Source: Chlamydiota bacterium (lineage in GTDB: Bacteria > Chlamydiota > Chlamydiia > Chlamydiales > Rhabdochlamydiaceae). From it: a stretch of 46,788 nt of DNA. Every line of letters starts with the position of its first letter. Position 1 is the first letter of the stretch. The notes beneath the pieces were generated by a model. It searched no databases, was not told the DNA's origin, and was given only the letters and a program-made list of their open reading frames with translations. A program made the translations under genes and the position numbers. Of the stretch, positions 1 through 8,070 are shown piece by piece. Location of the stretch: assembly GCA_026398435.1 (NCBI GenBank), contig JAPLSW010000076.1:7609-54396 (forward strand), given 5' to 3'.

Positions 1-458
1 AGAGGATCTTGATTGGCACATGCTACGATCATTAGTTTAGAAGAAGGTTTATGGTACCCAAGCCATCCCCATCCAGAGCCTTGGATAGCCACGGTCTTTG
101 CAGAGAATTTTTCAATAAAAGAATCTACGCTTCCGAACTGCTCTGTTAAAGCTTTTGCCAAATCGCCTGATGGAGTTCCACCGCCGCCTGAGGCAATAGG
201 AGCCAGATTTGTCCAAAAAATACTATGATTTACGTGGCCGCCGCCATTGAATTTGATAGCCTGCTGCAGAGCTATCATACCCGCCACATCACCTTTTGCT
301 TCAGCTTCCTTGTACTTTTCTAGAGCTACATTAAGATTTGTCACGTAGGCATTATGGTGTTTGGAATAGTGGAGCTGCATGATTTCTCCGCTAATAACCG
401 GCTCTAAAGCGCTAAAATCATAGGGAAGTTCCGGTAGCTTATAAATAGTGTCTGCCAT
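1..458 (-). CDS. sodM: superoxide dismutase (Mn/Fe), 3' end cut by the window edge
   Basis: The minus strand from the ATG at 458 encodes 152 residues of a Fe/Mn superoxide dismutase, which converts superoxide to hydrogen peroxide and oxygen. His30 (in MQLHYSKHH) and His78 (in [11 protein letters not shown]) are two of the four metal ligands, and the SGWGWLG and ANQDP blocks of the C-terminal domain are visible. The remaining Asp and His ligands lie beyond the window edge. The wording is close to mitochondrial and Mn-type enzymes (for example FNGGGH.NHSIFW and QGSGWGWLG), so manganese is the likelier metal, but this cannot be proved from sequence. From memory, Chlamydia trachomatis also has sodM a few genes from rnc-radA-hemC, which fits the neighbours here. 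Confidence 0.95.
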   Translation of the reverse strand, partial: MADTIYKLPELPYDFSALEPVISGEIMQLHYSKHHNAYVTNLNVALEKYKEAEAKGDVAGMIALQQAIKFNGGGHVNHSIFWTNLAPIASGGGGTPSGDLAKALTEQFGSVDSFIEKFSAKTVAIQGSGWGWLGYHKPSSKLMIVACANQDP

Positions 459-610
459 AAATCGTCTCCAATAAAAAAGTTTTTTCTCAGCATCATAGGG
501 GGGAGACCAATTTATGACAACCGACTCGAAGCGACATCTGGTATTATTAGAGCTAGTCCGACAGCGTTACTAGAAGGAAAAGTGCGTTGCAAAAAAATCT
601 TATTCTTATT

Positions 611-652
611 GCTTTAAAGAAGGATCTCTTAAGAAATCCTTCTTTTTAAAGC
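611..652 (-). terminator. hairpin overlapping the hemD stop codon
   Basis: An almost perfect inverted repeat (arms GCTTTAAAGAAGGAT and ATCCTTCTTTTTAAAGC, with two extra T) spans the hemD stop codon. On the minus strand it is followed within about 20 nt by a run of T. It could end the rnc-radA-hemC-hemD transcript before sodM. The T run is not immediately adjacent, so intrinsic termination is a moderate guess. Confidence 0.5.
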
Positions 653-1270
653 CTCTTCCGTAATAGGACCGCTGACTACCAGCTTTTTTTCTTTGGGGAT
701 GAAGCCAAAGAGGGCATAGAACGCCTCAACTGTTGAGGGACTAGTAAATACAATCTCATCGATCATGTTAAGATCAGGACGAGGCTCAATGGGATGAGCC
801 AGAGTATCATAAAGATCACAAGCCTGGTGGCGCACCCCTCTTTGCTGCAAGAAGTCCAGTAGCACAGGCCTTGAAAGAGAAGATCTCGGGAAAAAGACAT
901 AAGCATCTTCAAGATCTAAAGAGGAAAGTTCTTTGATAAGACCCTCTTGCGTTTCTTCTGTAGCAATAATGGAAGGGGCAAATCCTTCAAGACTTAAGTG
1001 CTCGGCAGTGACTTTTCCAACCGCTGCAAATTCCTTGCCCTCTAAAAAAGAGAGATCGGAAAATAGTTTTTTTGCATGTTCAAAGAAAATGCGCACCGCA
1101 TTTTTGCTCGTAAAGATTAGATGGGTATATTCACTAAGATCATCAAGAGCACTCTTTAGCTCCGGATCTTTTAAGGATCTCGGAACAATCCGAATTATCG
1201 GATAGTGAATGACATTCCCCTCTTCAGGAAAATAGGTAGGATCAGTTCCAAGATATAATATTGTCTTCAT
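629..1270 (-). CDS. hemD: uroporphyrinogen-III synthase
   Basis: This 213-residue protein fits HemD, which cyclises hydroxymethylbilane to uroporphyrinogen III with inversion of ring D. The family is very divergent. The useful signatures are the two half-domain motifs, HLIFTSKNAVRIFF near residues 49-62 and EIVFTSPSTVEAFYALF near residues 172-188. These are the paired (I/V)FTS.N(A/T)V elements of the two-domain fold. At 213 residues it is shorter than the usual 240-270, although both halves are represented. It starts 8 nt after the hemC stop, so it is the last gene of the rnc-radA-hemC-hemD run. The hemC context supports the call more strongly than the sequence alone. Confidence 0.85.
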   Translation of the reverse strand: MKTILYLGTDPTYFPEEGNVIHYPIIRIVPRSLKDPELKSALDDLSEYTHLIFTSKNAVRIFFEHAKKLFSDLSFLEGKEFAAVGKVTAEHLSLEGFAPSIIATEETQEGLIKELSSLDLEDAYVFFPRSSLSRPVLLDFLQQRGVRHQACDLYDTLAHPIEPRPDLNMIDEIVFTSPSTVEAFYALFGFIPKEKKLVVSGPITEEALKRRIS

Positions 1271-1278
1271 AAGTCTCC

Positions 1279-1962
1279 TTATCTGAGGATAGGCTCTTTG
1301 TTACGGACATCAATACAGGAAAATAACTCGACCATCTCTTCATCCTCTTCTCTACAAAGAATCGCAAGCTGTCCTTGGTGAAGAGCTGCAGGTCCAGGGA
1401 GTGTGATCCGATTTCTAAAGGTAAGTCCTAGACGAATCAGAGCTGCTTGCGCAATCACCAAAGCATCAACCTCTCCCCTATCTAGTTTTTTCAGTCTTTC
1501 TTCTATCGTTCCTCTTATATCTACGCAAAGAAAATCTTCTCGGAGCTCTTTGATCATTTCTTCCCTACGAAGAGAAGATGTGGCAACCTTTGCATTTTTT
1601 TGAAGCGTTGAAAGACCTTCATTTTCTCGAAAGACAAGAACATCAGAACTATCCACTCCCTTGGTAAGAGCTATACACTTAAGCCCCTTGGCAAGGGGCT
1701 CAGGAAGATCTTTGGCTGAGTGGATTGCTATTCTGCATTTTTTTTCTAGAAGCATCAGATCGATCTCTAAGGTGAAAAAATTCGTCTTATCCATGTTTCT
1801 TAAGGAGGTAAGAAGATCTTTATCACCCTTCGTTGCAACTAAATGGGGGGTAAAATAAACATTGGGGTGAAATGCATTAAGCTCTGCAAGGACCTCTTGC
1901 ACCTGCACTCTAGATAAAGAAGAACTGCGAGCGGCAACTAAAATCTCACCTGACAAAAGCAT
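1279..1962 (-). CDS. hemC: porphobilinogen deaminase lacking domain 3
   Basis: HemC joins four porphobilinogen units into hydroxymethylbilane. The catalytic Asp is present in IHSAKDLP (residue 85), as are the Arg-rich substrate/cofactor segments SSLRREE and DIRGTIEERL. The protein ends about 227 residues in, just after the HQGQLAILCREED block. The whole C-terminal domain with the cofactor cysteine (LEGGC region, Cys242 in E. coli) is therefore missing. The start is set at 1962 rather than the upstream ATG at 2001, because GAGGAGG lies 7 nt before it and the N-terminus then begins directly with the first beta strand. It overlaps the radA end by 17 nt, which suggests translational coupling. From memory, chlamydial HemC proteins are similarly short. 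Confidence 0.92.
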   Translation of the reverse strand: MLLSGEILVAARSSSLSRVQVQEVLAELNAFHPNVYFTPHLVATKGDKDLLTSLRNMDKTNFFTLEIDLMLLEKKCRIAIHSAKDLPEPLAKGLKCIALTKGVDSSDVLVFRENEGLSTLQKNAKVATSSLRREEMIKELREDFLCVDIRGTIEERLKKLDRGEVDALVIAQAALIRLGLTFRNRITLPGPAALHQGQLAILCREEDEEMVELFSCIDVRNKEPILR

Positions 1963-3316
1963 CAATTGCCTCCTCAATTCTGTCGACACCAAATAACTCA
2001 ATTTTTTGAGTAAGTTCTTTAGGTAGGCCTGTTAGATTTTTTTTAGGGAGAAGACATTTGGTAAAGCCCATGTGGATCGCTTCCTTGATTCTGCTTTCCA
2101 CCTTGGGCACGCTTCTAACTTCTCCACCGAGTCCGACTTCCCCAAAAATCACCATATCGGGATTGAGTGCTTTATTGCCAAAGGAAGAAAGAATAGCGAG
2201 CGCTATTCCTAAATCTACGGCCGGCTCGAGAATTTTAAGTCCCCCTGCCATAGATACAAAGACATCATAGTGATGGAGCTGGTACCCGACTTTTTTTTCA
2301 AGAACTGCTAGAAGCAAAGAAAGGCGATTGGCATCAATCCCTGTGGACTTGCGAGATGATGTCGCAAAAGCAGATGGTGCCACTAGCGCTTGGACCTCAA
2401 CTAGGAAGGCTCTTGAGCCTTCAATAGTTGGGATGATGACAGAGCCGGCGTTTTCTCTGATTCTTTCCTGCAGAAAAACAACGGATGGGTTTTCTACTTC
2501 GGTAAGTCCCCTTTCATCCATCTGAAATAAAGCGATATCATCTGTCGGACCGAATCTATTTTTTACAGCTCGCAAAATACGATACCCATGGTGCCGATCC
2601 CCTTCAAAATCTAATACGGTATCGACAATATGCTCCAGAACTCGAGGCCCTGCGATCTCTCCGGACTTTGTAACATGACCGATCAAAAAGGTTGATACTC
2701 CCATCCCTTTTGACAGATGCATAAATTCGGTAGCAAGTTCCCTCACCTGGGCAACGCTTCCTGGTGCGGAGTTAATTTCTGCTTTGTAAACGATCTGAAT
2801 CGAATCGACAATAAGGATATCGGGCTTTAACTTTTCTACATGGGCTTTGATCGAAGAAAAAAGAGTTTCGTGAAGAAGATAGAGACTTTCACTTTTAAGC
2901 CCTAGACGGTGCGCTCTTGATACTGTCTGCTCAACAGACTCCTCTCCACAAATATAAAGTACAGTTAATCCCTGGAGCGCTAGGGTGTTGGATATTTGGA
3001 GAAGTAAGGTGGATTTTCCAATGCCTGGATCTCCCCCTATGAGGATGAGAGATCCGGATACTACTCCACCACCGAGAATCCTATCAAATTCTTTGATTTG
3101 GGTCTTAAAGCGTCTAAAGGGTGATATATCGACTTCCTGTATTTTGAGAGGACGGCTAAGAGCCTTACCTTCTACTACAAAACGACTACCGGGGCTTACT
3201 ATTTCAAGCTCTTCTCCAATCGTGTTCCACTTTTGGCAGACAGAGCAACTACCAGACCATTTCGGTTGGTTGTGACCACATTCACTACAGCTCCATACTA
3301 CTTTTGTCTTAGCCAT
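1946..3316 (-). CDS. radA: DNA repair protein RadA (Sms)
   Basis: RadA is a RecA-like ATPase that drives branch migration of recombination intermediates. The order of domains is complete. A C4 zinc finger is formed by Cys10, Cys13, Cys24 and Cys27. The Walker A motif GGDPGIGKS is at 94-102 and the Walker B strand ILIVDS near 168-172. The RadA-specific KNRFG motif is at 252-256, and a Lon-protease-like C-terminal domain fills residues 270-456. At 456 residues the length is normal. Its start overlaps the end of rnc by 8 nt and its end overlaps hemC, so the three genes are probably one transcript. The rnc-radA-hemC order is, from memory, the same in Chlamydia trachomatis. Confidence 0.97.
   Translation of the reverse strand: MAKTKVVWSCSECGHNQPKWSGSCSVCQKWNTIGEELEIVSPGSRFVVEGKALSRPLKIQEVDISPFRRFKTQIKEFDRILGGGVVSGSLILIGGDPGIGKSTLLLQISNTLALQGLTVLYICGEESVEQTVSRAHRLGLKSESLYLLHETLFSSIKAHVEKLKPDILIVDSIQIVYKAEINSAPGSVAQVRELATEFMHLSKGMGVSTFLIGHVTKSGEIAGPRVLEHIVDTVLDFEGDRHHGYRILRAVKNRFGPTDDIALFQMDERGLTEVENPSVVFLQERIRENAGSVIIPTIEGSRAFLVEVQALVAPSAFATSSRKSTGIDANRLSLLLAVLEKKVGYQLHHYDVFVSMAGGLKILEPAVDLGIALAILSSFGNKALNPDMVIFGEVGLGGEVRSVPKVESRIKEAIHMGFTKCLLPKKNLTGLPKELTQKIELFGVDRIEEAIDAFVR
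1969..1975 (-). promoter_or_regulatory. strong ribosome-binding site that decides the hemC start
   Basis: On the minus strand GAGGAGG stands 7 nt before the ATG at 1962, inside the last codons of radA. No comparable site precedes the ATG at 2001, so the downstream start is preferred. Confidence 0.8.
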
Positions 3317-4028
3317 GGGGTTCCATTTTTAGTTTTTCCAAAGCTTCCTTGGCAGCGCTTTGCTCCGCTTCTTTTTTAGAAGACCCCGAGCCCATTCCAA
3401 TCTCCATATCACCAATACAAGCTACAATCTCAAAGGTCTTATTATGATCAGGACCTAGCTCCTTAATCACTTTATAACTGGGTGGACGTTGGTATTTTTT
3501 TTGGCAATAGTCTTGAAATTCAGCTTTCCAATTTCTTAAAGGATCTTTCAAATAATTTTGGACATCATCATGGAAGTGGAGCCAAAAAAATTCTTTAACC
3601 TCTTGAAATCCCCCATCTAGGTACATAGCGGCAAGAAGGGCTTCAAAAAGATCGGCAAGAATCGTGTCTCGTCCCCTTCCATCATTCATTTTTTCCCCCT
3701 TACCAAGAAGCAGAAATGGTCCAAGGGAGAGCTTTTGGACATAGGAGGCGCACATGGTAGCCTCCACTAGATGGGCTTTTAGATGGGAAAGCTGACCCTC
3801 ATTTTCCAGGGGTAGATGGGAGTAGAGGTACTCTGAAACGATGAAGCCAAGTATGGAGTCTCCAAGGAATTCGAGCCTCTCATTATGCTCCCTAAGCTGC
3901 TGTCTGTGTTCATTATAGAACGATCTATGGACGAAGGCCAGAGCAAGGAGATTTTTATCTTTAAAAGTGTACCCCAGCAGACTTTCGATGTCAGGGCATT
4001 TATCAATGAATTTTTCTAGAGCTTTCAT
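3309..4028 (-). CDS. rnc: ribonuclease III
   Basis: RNase III cleaves double-stranded RNA, including rRNA precursors. The signature ERLEFLGDS is at residues 50-58 and the second acidic motif, DLFEALLAAMYLDGG, supplies the other metal-binding residues. A double-stranded RNA-binding domain occupies about 164-236, ending in the GSGSSKKEAEQSAAKEALE helix. The length of 239 residues is typical. It is the first gene of the minus-strand run rnc-radA-hemC-hemD and is divergent from dapL, with about 120 bp between the starts. No strong Shine-Dalgarno sequence precedes the ATG. Confidence 0.97.
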   Translation of the reverse strand: MKALEKFIDKCPDIESLLGYTFKDKNLLALAFVHRSFYNEHRQQLREHNERLEFLGDSILGFIVSEYLYSHLPLENEGQLSHLKAHLVEATMCASYVQKLSLGPFLLLGKGEKMNDGRGRDTILADLFEALLAAMYLDGGFQEVKEFFWLHFHDDVQNYLKDPLRNWKAEFQDYCQKKYQRPPSYKVIKELGPDHNKTFEIVACIGDMEIGMGSGSSKKEAEQSAAKEALEKLKMEPHG

Positions 4029-4152
4029 AAGTTTTTTTTTCTAAAATGAACCTTTATTATATTAACTGCCTGATGGTAACCTTTTACCAAAAAAAAATCT
4101 TTTGAAAACTATAATTTACTAAAGCGGACGGATCACTCCCTCACTAAAAACC

Positions 4153-5358
4153 ATGGCAAAAAGCAATCCCCACTTCCCTAAACTCCGTAGAGAATATATT
4201 TTTCCCATCATCGAAAAAAAACTTTTTGAGATGAGAGAAAAATATCCTGAAGCTGCGATCATAAATGTCGGAATCGGCGATGTTTCCTTGCCTCTAGCTC
4301 CTTCCATCGCAAAAGCAATCAACCTTGCAACGATAGAAATGACCGATCCTTCTAGCCTAAAAGGGTACGGCCCCTCCGAAGGATATCCTTTTTTAAGAAA
4401 GGCCATAGCCGAAAATAACTATAAAGACCTCTCCATCACTTGGGATGAAATTTTCATTTCCGATGGAATTAACTCCGATATCGCAAACATCTCTGAGTTA
4501 TTTCATCCTAGAAGTGTCGTGGCAATCCCCAATCCCAGCTATCCGGTATATCTCGATGCAAATATTCTTGCAGGAAGAAAAGTTGTGCTCATGCCCTGTC
4601 TTGAAGCAACAGGTTGTTTACCTACTGTCCCTGAGGAAAAAGTAGATGTGATCTACCTATGCTCTCCGAGCAACCCTACAGGGGTTGCTATGACAAAAGT
4701 TGAACTTACCGCATTTGTGGAATATGCTAGGGCGAACCAAAGTGTTATTATCTACGACAATGCCTATAGCGCCTTTATAACAAGTCCAGATGTCCCTACC
4801 AGCATTTATGAAATTCCCCACGCTAAAGAAGTGGCCATTGAATTTTGCAGCTTCTCTAAATCCGCAGGATTTACAGGCCTTCGCTGTGGCTTTACCGTGA
4901 TTCCTAAAGAGATCCAAGTGTTTCATGGCAAAAAAGCTAGACCTCTGTGGGACCTATGGAGCAAAAGGCAATCGATTAAATCTAATGGCGTTTCCTATCC
5001 CATCCAAAGGGGGGCGCTCAGCATCTATTCAAAAGAAGGAAAAGAAGAGACAGTCTTCCAAGTTAAAAGCTACCTTGCCTCAGCAAAAGCTTTTTATGAG
5101 GGTTTAAGAAAACTTGGATACACCTGCTATGGAGGCATGAATGCCCCTTATGTATGGTGGAAAGTGCCCTCTCCTTATACCTCTTGGGAATTTTTCGATC
5201 TTCTTCTGAATAAATGTCAGCTTATAGCAATACCTGGTTCTGGCTTTGGGGAATATGGAGAAGGTTTTATTAGGCTTTCCGCATTTACAAAACTAGAACA
5301 TGTTCACATAGCCCTTGAAAGAATACAAAAACTTGACCTGCACGGAAAAAAAATATGA
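4153..5358 (+). CDS. dapL: LL-diaminopimelate aminotransferase
   Basis: DapL is a fold-type I PLP aminotransferase that converts tetrahydrodipicolinate directly to LL-diaminopimelate. This is the short route to the meso-DAP needed for peptidoglycan and lysine, known in chlamydiae and plants. The PLP lysine is Lys236 in SFSKSAGFTGLRCG. Asp202 and Tyr205 in YDNAYSAF and the SPSNPTG loop at 171-177 contact the cofactor. The N-terminal GIGDVSLPL and GYGPSEGYP blocks are the DapL-type substrate segments. The length of 401 residues is typical. The last four bases overlap the next start (ATGA), so the two genes are translationally coupled. A TATAAT box at 4110-4115 may belong to its promoter, but no convincing -35 element is seen. 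Confidence 0.95.
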   Translation: MAKSNPHFPKLRREYIFPIIEKKLFEMREKYPEAAIINVGIGDVSLPLAPSIAKAINLATIEMTDPSSLKGYGPSEGYPFLRKAIAENNYKDLSITWDEIFISDGINSDIANISELFHPRSVVAIPNPSYPVYLDANILAGRKVVLMPCLEATGCLPTVPEEKVDVIYLCSPSNPTGVAMTKVELTAFVEYARANQSVIIYDNAYSAFITSPDVPTSIYEIPHAKEVAIEFCSFSKSAGFTGLRCGFTVIPKEIQVFHGKKARPLWDLWSKRQSIKSNGVSYPIQRGALSIYSKEGKEETVFQVKSYLASAKAFYEGLRKLGYTCYGGMNAPYVWWKVPSPYTSWEFFDLLLNKCQLIAIPGSGFGEYGEGFIRLSAFTKLEHVHIALERIQKLDLHGKKI

Positions 5359-6032
5359 AAGTTACCTTAGCCCAAGAACACATAGACCATTTTAATAAGA
5401 CCGGTGCCATCGAGTTTGACGCAGTCTTCACTGAAGAAGAGTGCGCGCACCTTCTTGCTCAATCTGAAAAAATACTCATGGAAAGAACTCATCTTCTCGA
5501 AAAAAAATACCTAGATTTTTCTTCTAATGAAAACCTCTTTTTGAACGGGAAAAATCTTTTTAGAGAGGGATTTGAAACAAAAAAACTTTGTGCTAAAAAG
5601 CAAATCGATGAAATCGCTTTTCGCCTCCTTCGAAAAAAGCCTCTAAAAATTGCTTTCGATCAGCTTATCCATCTAGGCCTCCAGCAAGACTGCCCTTTTA
5701 AAGAAGACGCAACATTGCAAGAGATCAGCTCGATCAGACCCACTCTTGGAGCTCTTATTGTTTTACTCTCTCCCGAGTCTTTATCCGTAGAAGAACCCAT
5801 GCTACCTAAAAAAGCGGGTAACGCCCTCTTTATAGCAGGCAATGTTCCCCTCCCCCTAAAAGCTCTCTTTAATGAAACAAATGCATCCTTGTTAGTGATA
5901 GCCTTTACAGCGGGAAATGCGATGTATTGCTTAGAACCAAGAGATCCTCACACACATGCATTCAAAAAAGAAGGCCTTGGCTTTGGTGATGCGGCAGGAG
6001 AAGAGCTTTGCCCGACGATTTACCACAGGTAA
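5355..6032 (+). CDS. unknown protein with a PhyH-like N-terminus, coupled to dapL
   Basis: I do not recognise a specific function for this 225-residue soluble protein. The first 40 residues (QEHIDHFNKTGAIEFDAVFTEEE and following) read like the N-terminus of phytanoyl-CoA dioxygenase-type enzymes, which begin with a helix such as 'eqieaFnenGyvvl..flseeE'. The iron-binding HxD...H triad of that superfamily is not evident in the rest. The C-terminal third has beta-rich segments (GALIVLLSPE, NALFIAGNV, SLLVIAFTAGNAMY) that could be a degenerate double-stranded beta-helix. It starts inside the dapL stop codon, so its role is probably tied to dapL expression. No signal peptide or membrane segment is seen. 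Confidence 0.6.
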   Translation: MKVTLAQEHIDHFNKTGAIEFDAVFTEEECAHLLAQSEKILMERTHLLEKKYLDFSSNENLFLNGKNLFREGFETKKLCAKKQIDEIAFRLLRKKPLKIAFDQLIHLGLQQDCPFKEDATLQEISSIRPTLGALIVLLSPESLSVEEPMLPKKAGNALFIAGNVPLPLKALFNETNASLLVIAFTAGNAMYCLEPRDPHTHAFKKEGLGFGDAAGEELCPTIYHR

Positions 6033-6043
6033 AAACGCAAAAA

Positions 6044-6853
6044 CTATCGTAGCCTTTCTAGTTGGATGACCAGATTCTTATGTCTTATTTCACTAAGAGA
6101 GTGGTTCAAACCACCTGCCGTATAGCCTTTGCCTGCATAATATCGATCCATACCACCTGCTGCAGCACAAGCGAGCGCTAGTCTATTATGAGCGGCTAAT
6201 CCTGCTTCTAAGCAATCGCTACTAGATAAAAGATCGTCAGGAACAGCTCCACGAAGGTCGTACCAAAGATTCATTAGAGGTACAGACCTATCTCTATGAT
6301 ATAGAAGCCGAGGAGCAACATAGCTCACTAGAAGTCCAGCCGCGATTAGCATTGAAAACTCGGGTCTCGAAAAAAAGCGAGCTACAGCACCACCTGCCAT
6401 GAATAGATTCTCTGGACCGGAAAGTGTCCGAGCTGGATTAGCTGCAAACTCCCTTTCAAGACCATCTAGATTTTCAAAGCAGCTACTGATATCCATTATT
6501 TTAAGCGCTGCGTAATAACTTATAAGAGCCTCTGCGATATATATCCAATCCCCCTTTGCACTCTCTTGTAAATAAGCATCTGTTTGATCTCCGGCAACTC
6601 TTCTCTGCAGACTTAACTCACGTGCTCTATATAAGGGAGTCATTCTTATAATGTCTTTTATCAAAGGAAGCTTGGATTCAAAGACTAAAAAGGCTTTTGC
6701 TTCTTTGGGGAACTGCTGTATTGCAGACTGAAAGAGTTTGCTACACGACTTAAGACGAGCTTTATCTTTTAGCGAGCAAAGATCCAATATATTTCTCAAA
6801 CAATCTGCATTAAATGCACCTAGAGAATTTCCACCTTTCGCCTGAACTGCCAT
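6044..6853 (-). CDS. F-box-like protein with one membrane segment, candidate effector
   Basis: This 269-residue protein is not a recognised enzyme. Residues 14-46 match the F-box pattern: hydrophobic residue, then LRNILDLCSLKDKARLKSCSKLF, where eukaryotic F-boxes have 'L..Ll..Ifs.L...Dl..l..VCk.w'. F-boxes recruit Skp1 and the SCF ubiquitin ligase in eukaryotes, so a bacterial copy suggests a protein acting inside the host. A single strongly hydrophobic stretch is at about 166-184 (SMLIAAGLLVSYVAPRLLY). The remainder is helical and rich in Ala and Leu. No signal peptide is seen, which fits type III secretion but does not prove it. It is convergent with the dapL pair and stands alone. Confidence 0.6.
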   Translation of the reverse strand: MAVQAKGGNSLGAFNADCLRNILDLCSLKDKARLKSCSKLFQSAIQQFPKEAKAFLVFESKLPLIKDIIRMTPLYRARELSLQRRVAGDQTDAYLQESAKGDWIYIAEALISYYAALKIMDISSCFENLDGLEREFAANPARTLSGPENLFMAGGAVARFFSRPEFSMLIAAGLLVSYVAPRLLYHRDRSVPLMNLWYDLRGAVPDDLLSSSDCLEAGLAAHNRLALACAAAGGMDRYYAGKGYTAGGLNHSLSEIRHKNLVIQLERLR

Positions 6854-6955
6854 AGCAAAATCTCATTAATAAATAATCGATGAGATTGTAAACAAAGACC
6901 AACTAAAAATAAACCTCTACCATCATGCGACTAAGACTTGGGAATATGCAATTAC

Positions 6956-7063
6956 TTATCTAGATCGACGTGAACCTAAGATCCCACCTGTTACGACCAT
7001 AAGAGCTCCAACGATCAAATAGATCATGGTCTTTTCAGTATAACGTCCAGTAAATCCTTGCTT
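6956..7063 (-). pseudogene. C-terminal remnant of a small DUF3185-like membrane protein
   Basis: The minus strand from 7063 to the stop at 6956-6958 is open and reads KQGFTGRYTEKT followed by a membrane helix (MIYLIVGALMVVTGGILG) and a basic tail. Small DUF3185-type membrane proteins have the same layout: FTG...T(D/E)KT, then a glycine-rich helix as their second half. The first half is missing, because a stop codon precedes Lys at 7063 and the next gene begins on the other strand. It may be a decayed gene, or a 23-residue peptide starting at the ATG at 7027. The family match is from memory. Confidence 0.4.
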
Positions 7064-7093
7064 TTATACAGAGCCCTAACAACACTATGGCTC

Positions 7094-8070
7094 ATGTCAT
7101 TAAAACCTTATATAGCTTTATCTCTTACTTTTACAAGCTGCCTAATAGCTGGCGACATCAGTCAGCCGACAGCTAAAAAAGAAGCCATGCCATCCCTTCC
7201 CCATGTCTGGCTATCGGGGGACCTGCTCTGCTTGCAAGCAAAAGAAAACAGGCTCGATTATGCCAATAAAGCCAAAGGGATAACCCCCGCAACTAACTAC
7301 ACCACAAACTCACCGACGCAACCTCATTTTGCCTGGAACTGCGGGGTTAAGATCGAAGCGGGATTTCAGCCCAAAGATTGGTTTTTCTTTGGGAATTGGA
7401 CCCATATTGTAAGTACCGCAAGCGGCACCTCATCAACAAATGCAACTTCCCTGTATGGTCTCTCGGAAGCGCCATTACAGATGCTAACTACGTAACAAGC
7501 GCCCATTTAGAGTGGAGCCTTGATACACAGATCATAGATATCGGCAGTATCATATCCTGGGAGTTTGGCAAGAGACTGATTTTAAAAGCCCATGGGGCTA
7601 TTAGAACAGCTTTCCTAGACCAAAGATTCACCATCCAATATGGGGGTGGTGTTTTCAGGGAAGGAACCGACACTGTCAAAATGAAGAACAATTTCTTTGG
7701 AGTAGGTCCAGCTATTGGATTTTCTCCGAGTATCATGCTTGGACAAGGATTTAACCTCCTTGGAGACATTGCAGGATCAGCGCTTCTTGGCTCATTCTTT
7801 GTGAAACAAAAAGAGGAATACTTAAGAGAAACTCTTTTTTATAAAACAAGTACCATGACAAGAGTGCGTTATACCCTTGATGCAAAACTTGCGATCAACT
7901 GGCAAACTGAATTTCTTTATAAATCCCTTGTATTTAGCGTGCAGACAGGCTGGGAGTGGCATAAGTATTACGACCAAAATCAGCTAAGCCAAAATAGCTT
8001 TGCCTTCTTTAATGATAAAAGAAGCCTCATCATGAGAGGGGGCTTTCTATCCATGACTCTTGGGTTCTAA
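7094..8070 (+). pseudogene. outer-membrane beta-barrel (MOMP/Legionella-OMP-like) gene with a frameshift
   Basis: Two overlapping frames make one protein. The first half runs from the ATG at 7094 (signal peptide MSLKPYIALSLTFTSCLIAG) to a stop at 7495. The second half continues in the preceding frame to 8070. The join lies near 7455-7475, where the first frame reads ATSLYG and the second resumes with SAITDANYVTSAHLEW. The features fit a porin-like barrel: WNCGVKIEAGFQ..DWFFFGNWTH, then HLEWSLDTQIIDIGSIISWEFGKRLILKAHGAIRTAFLDQ, and a final aromatic strand ending in GF. This is the pattern of the major outer-membrane proteins of some environmental chlamydiae and Legionella. No homopolymer lies at the join, so a true mutation is as likely as a sequencing error. 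It abuts hemG tail to tail. Confidence 0.7.

Noticed and set aside
4119..4406. 95-codon minus-strand frame over the dapL start
   Set aside because: dapL is certain on the other strand and this frame has no motif.
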